In this document: positions 10,506 to 12,509 of the stretch, piece after piece
How positions within the stretch are numbered: the first letter of the stretch is position 1
Layout of the letters: each line of letters begins with the position of its first letter
Assembly (NCBI GenBank): GCA_014729935.1
Contig: WJJB01000208.1
Span: forward strand, 1-12,509
DNA from: Candidatus Bathyarchaeota archaeon
GTDB lineage: Archaea > Asgardarchaeota > Lokiarchaeia > Sigyniarchaeales > Sigyniarchaeaceae
Reading direction: 5' to 3'
Length of the DNA stretch: 12,509 nucleotides
Translations under genes and position numbers: made by a program
The notes under the pieces: model-generated
The model's input: only the letters and a program-made list of their open reading frames with translations
Database searches by the model: none
Told to the model about the DNA's origin: nothing

Positions 10506-12509
10506 ATGAGTTCTGGAAAGCGATACTATTGCATGCAGCTGCACGCCAATTTCTGGTATGCGGAGTTCCATAACGACCAAGCAATCAGGCAATTCGTGAA
10601 CCTGTTTGAACAGATTGTGGACGTGTTCGAGAAGCACGGCGGTGGCGCAGCTTGTTGGGATTTCGAAACGCAGCTCACATTGAATATCCTGAAAGATGCA
10701 GGTGGAGATTTTCTTGAAAGGTTGAATTCCCTTATCAGGTCGGGGAAACATGACGTGATCCCTGGCACCTGGGCAAGCACCTTGGCGACCCATCACGACA
10801 AGGATGAATTCTTGGTGAATTTCGAGAAAAGCACGGACCGCATCAATGATACCTTCACGAGAGTTGCTCCCACGTGGATATCCCAGGATGGGAGCTTCGC
10901 GCCACAATTTGTCGATTTCATGAAATCCCGGGGCATGGAATACGTGCTTGTAGACAGGCGGGTCCTGAACAGGCATTATAAGGGGCAATACCCGCTGCAA
11001 CACCGGTTCAGGCCAGTGCACGTGTCCGGTATCGAGGAATCATTGCCGTGCATGTTTTTTGGGATCGAGGGGTTGAACTCCTACGGGGATTTTGCAACTG
11101 CATTCGAGAAGCAAGTGAACCGGATCGATGCTTCCGAGTATTGGGAACTCGATCATTTGATTTATCCCTTCGTTGATGCCGAGCGCTTGCATCCCCCTCG
11201 CTTGGACAAGTGGCTGACTAGGATTGAAAACTTGGGTGGGGAATACATCACCCCGAGTCAATTCCTCAAGTTACACCCGCCACCGTCTCCAGCGGAAGCC
11301 ACGTTCAGCTTCGACGTTGGTGATTGGCACGACCGGTTCTTTCATAATGACATTTTCAAGGATCAGCGGCTCTGGACTGCTGTCGAGAAGGCACGGGCGA
11401 AGATACAGGAAGCGGAATGGTGGCTTGCAGAGCTTTCCCGTGCTGCCAATGGTACCGACGACCAAGGGCTCAAGAATCGGTTTCAAGGGGAAATCACCCT
11501 GGCAAGGGAAGAATGCATCTTGGCACAAAGCAGCGATAAATCGCATTGGTATGCCTGCACGCACAAGCTAAGTGTTGGCATGAGGTATGCGGTCGCCGCC
11601 TACGAAAGAGCAGCCTACGCGTGTGGTATCCTTTCACGAGTAATGGCAAGGAAGGGCATCATGGTACAAGACCGCCCTCAATCCATGAAGAGCCACGATC
11701 TGAATCTCACGGTTCTTAACCCATTCTCCCCCAGCCAAGTATATCCAAAACATTTCCCGGTATCCATCGGGTTCCCGTACATAATCGTGGTGAATTTGAG
11801 CACCAGCCCCGCATACAGGATCCAGTTCCCGGCAGGGGACATGGCACCAGTGGACGCCCCAACCCTGTTTAACATCATCCCCGGAATGGACATACACAAC
11901 CATCACACTGAAGTGTTCTTCCAGCTGGAGCATCAATTGCAACGGGGTGGCATCATTCCCATCGAGCTTGCCCACCTTGACCGGGAAATCGACATTGAAA
12001 CGCCCCGGGATCACCAGTTACAAAACGGGATCTTCGAAGTCATGGTGGATGATGCAGGAAACATCCATTCCATAAGTGACATGCAAAATGGTACAAAGTT
12101 CGGCGGGGGGAATGGAGACGAAGCACCCCTCCTTTCCCCGCGCTTCGAGTGCCACATCAGCGGTGCTGCATTCCAAAAATTTTCCATCGTTGATGAAACA
12201 CAAGACATGCACCATTCCCTGACTTTCCTGAGACGAAGCAAAGAAACGGATGGAGGGCACCGGCTGGATCTTTCCACCACGATTCGCATGTTTCCTGATT
12301 TCAGGGGAATCTTGGTCGATTCCCTTGCTGCAATCAAGGGACCGGTGCCAGGATATTTTTGTCCCTTCGAGCTACAGTGGGATCCACTCGTATCCATCAC
12401 CAGGGACGTGATCGGGAAACCCCGGGATACCCTCCGGCTCGACAACAAGCAAGTCTTCATGAATGACTGGGCAATTGCCCGCTCACCCAATCGTGCCATG
12501 GGCATTGCA
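10506..12509 (+). CDS. GH57/GH38-superfamily-like glycosidase (runs off the right edge)
   Basis: Open for 668 codons from ATG 10506 to the edge with no stop; all reading frames on the other strand here are shadows. The N-terminal about 260 residues follow the GH57 order. MQLHAN (10-15) sits at the HQP position. SGKHDVIPGTWAST (79-92) follows, then WISQDGSFAPQFVDFMKSRG (124-143) at the WLPE position. YPFVDAERLH (220-229, Asp224) corresponds to the acid/base region, and ITPSQFL (248-254) closes the barrel. Residues about 270-385 are helical (WHDRFFHNDIFKD at 274-286, QSSDKSHWYA at 341-350). From about 397 a beta-sandwich begins (LNLTVLNPFSPSQVYP), as in GH38/GH57 C-terminal domains. At the nucleophile position Glu appears as Gln127. 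No signal peptide is seen, so it is cytoplasmic. The substrate is unknown; alpha-mannan or alpha-glucan is a guess from the superfamily. It shares a 182-base divergent gap with the 7-TM gene. Confidence 0.75.
   Translation, partial: MSSGKRYYCMQLHANFWYAEFHNDQAIRQFVNLFEQIVDVFEKHGGGAACWDFETQLTLNILKDAGGDFLERLNSLIRSGKHDVIPGTWASTLATHHDKDEFLVNFEKSTDRINDTFTRVAPTWISQDGSFAPQFVDFMKSRGMEYVLVDRRVLNRHYKGQYPLQHRFRPVHVSGIEESLPCMFFGIEGLNSYGDFATAFEKQVNRIDASEYWELDHLIYPFVDAERLHPPRLDKWLTRIENLGGEYITPSQFLKLHPPPSPAEATFSFDVGDWHDRFFHNDIFKDQRLWTAVEKARAKIQEAEWWLAELSRAANGTDDQGLKNRFQGEITLAREECILAQSSDKSHWYACTHKLSVGMRYAVAAYERAAYACGILSRVMARKGIMVQDRPQSMKSHDLNLTVLNPFSPSQVYPKHFPVSIGFPYIIVVNLSTSPAYRIQFPAGDMAPVDAPTLFNIIPGMDIHNHHTEVFFQLEHQLQRGGIIPIELAHLDREIDIETPRDHQLQNGIFEVMVDDAGNIHSISDMQNGTKFGGGNGDEAPLLSPRFECHISGAAFQKFSIVDETQDMHHSLTFLRRSKETDGGHRLDLSTTIRMFPDFRGILVDSLAAIKGPVPGYFCPFELQWDPLVSITRDVIGKPRDTLRLDNKQVFMNDWAIARSPNRAMGIA

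Noticed and set aside
10488..11021. 177-residue minus-strand frame, and others up to 12505
   Set aside because: Shadows of the uninterrupted plus-strand GH57-like gene, which has coherent domain order and codon use.
1..12509. tRNA, rRNA or CRISPR array
   Set aside because: No GGTTCGA-type T-arm with matching acceptor stem, no rRNA signature and no regularly spaced direct repeats were seen.

Overview
The window looks archaeal. Several starts are preceded by TATA-like A/T boxes 27-45 bases upstream, some starts have a strong GGTGA Shine-Dalgarno and others appear nearly leaderless, and no bacterial -35/-10 pairs stand out. A CPCC...CGHxF...FVD...VRGYE zinc protein (9030-9419) and several unassignable multi-pass membrane proteins resemble families I associate with Asgard-type archaea. 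That lineage call is inference, not proof.

Layout: 2-280 (+) is the C-terminal tail of an unrecognised protein. It converges on a secreted or anchored GH28-like beta-helix protein (285-1952, -) that is rich in N-glycosylation sequons. A gene-poor stretch of about 860 bases follows (1953-2816). It holds overlapping inverted repeats, a 35-residue zinc-finger gene (2325-2432, -) and short palindromic elements that look like right ends of IS200/IS605 (TnpB/omega-RNA) transposons. A GH29 alpha-L-fucosidase (2817-4280, +) comes next, with a terminator and another, near-perfect, palindromic element behind it.

A minus-strand group runs from 7815 to 4537: an aldo/keto reductase, a small gene that reads as frameshifted or as an ATGA-coupled pair, and a NERD-nuclease/UvrD-like helicase. 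A shared A/T box at about 7874 serves the reductase and a divergent 8-TM protein (7913-8863, +). Then come the small zinc protein (9030-9419, +), a convergent 7-TM protein (9508-10323, -) and, divergent from it, a large GH57/GH38-like glycosidase that is open from 10506 to the right edge.

The likely theme is glycan processing. An exported, glycosylated beta-helix enzyme would act outside the cell, while a signal-less fucosidase and a signal-less GH57-like protein act inside, with a reductase that could handle released sugars or aldehydes. The most interesting non-coding feature is the family of two-hairpin mini-elements (4 copies, including compensatory stem changes) around the fucosidase, with no TnpA or TnpB gene in the window. 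The most interesting coding points are the GH57-like protein whose nucleophile-position Glu appears to be Gln, and the small gene whose frame can be repaired by one base in a T-run.
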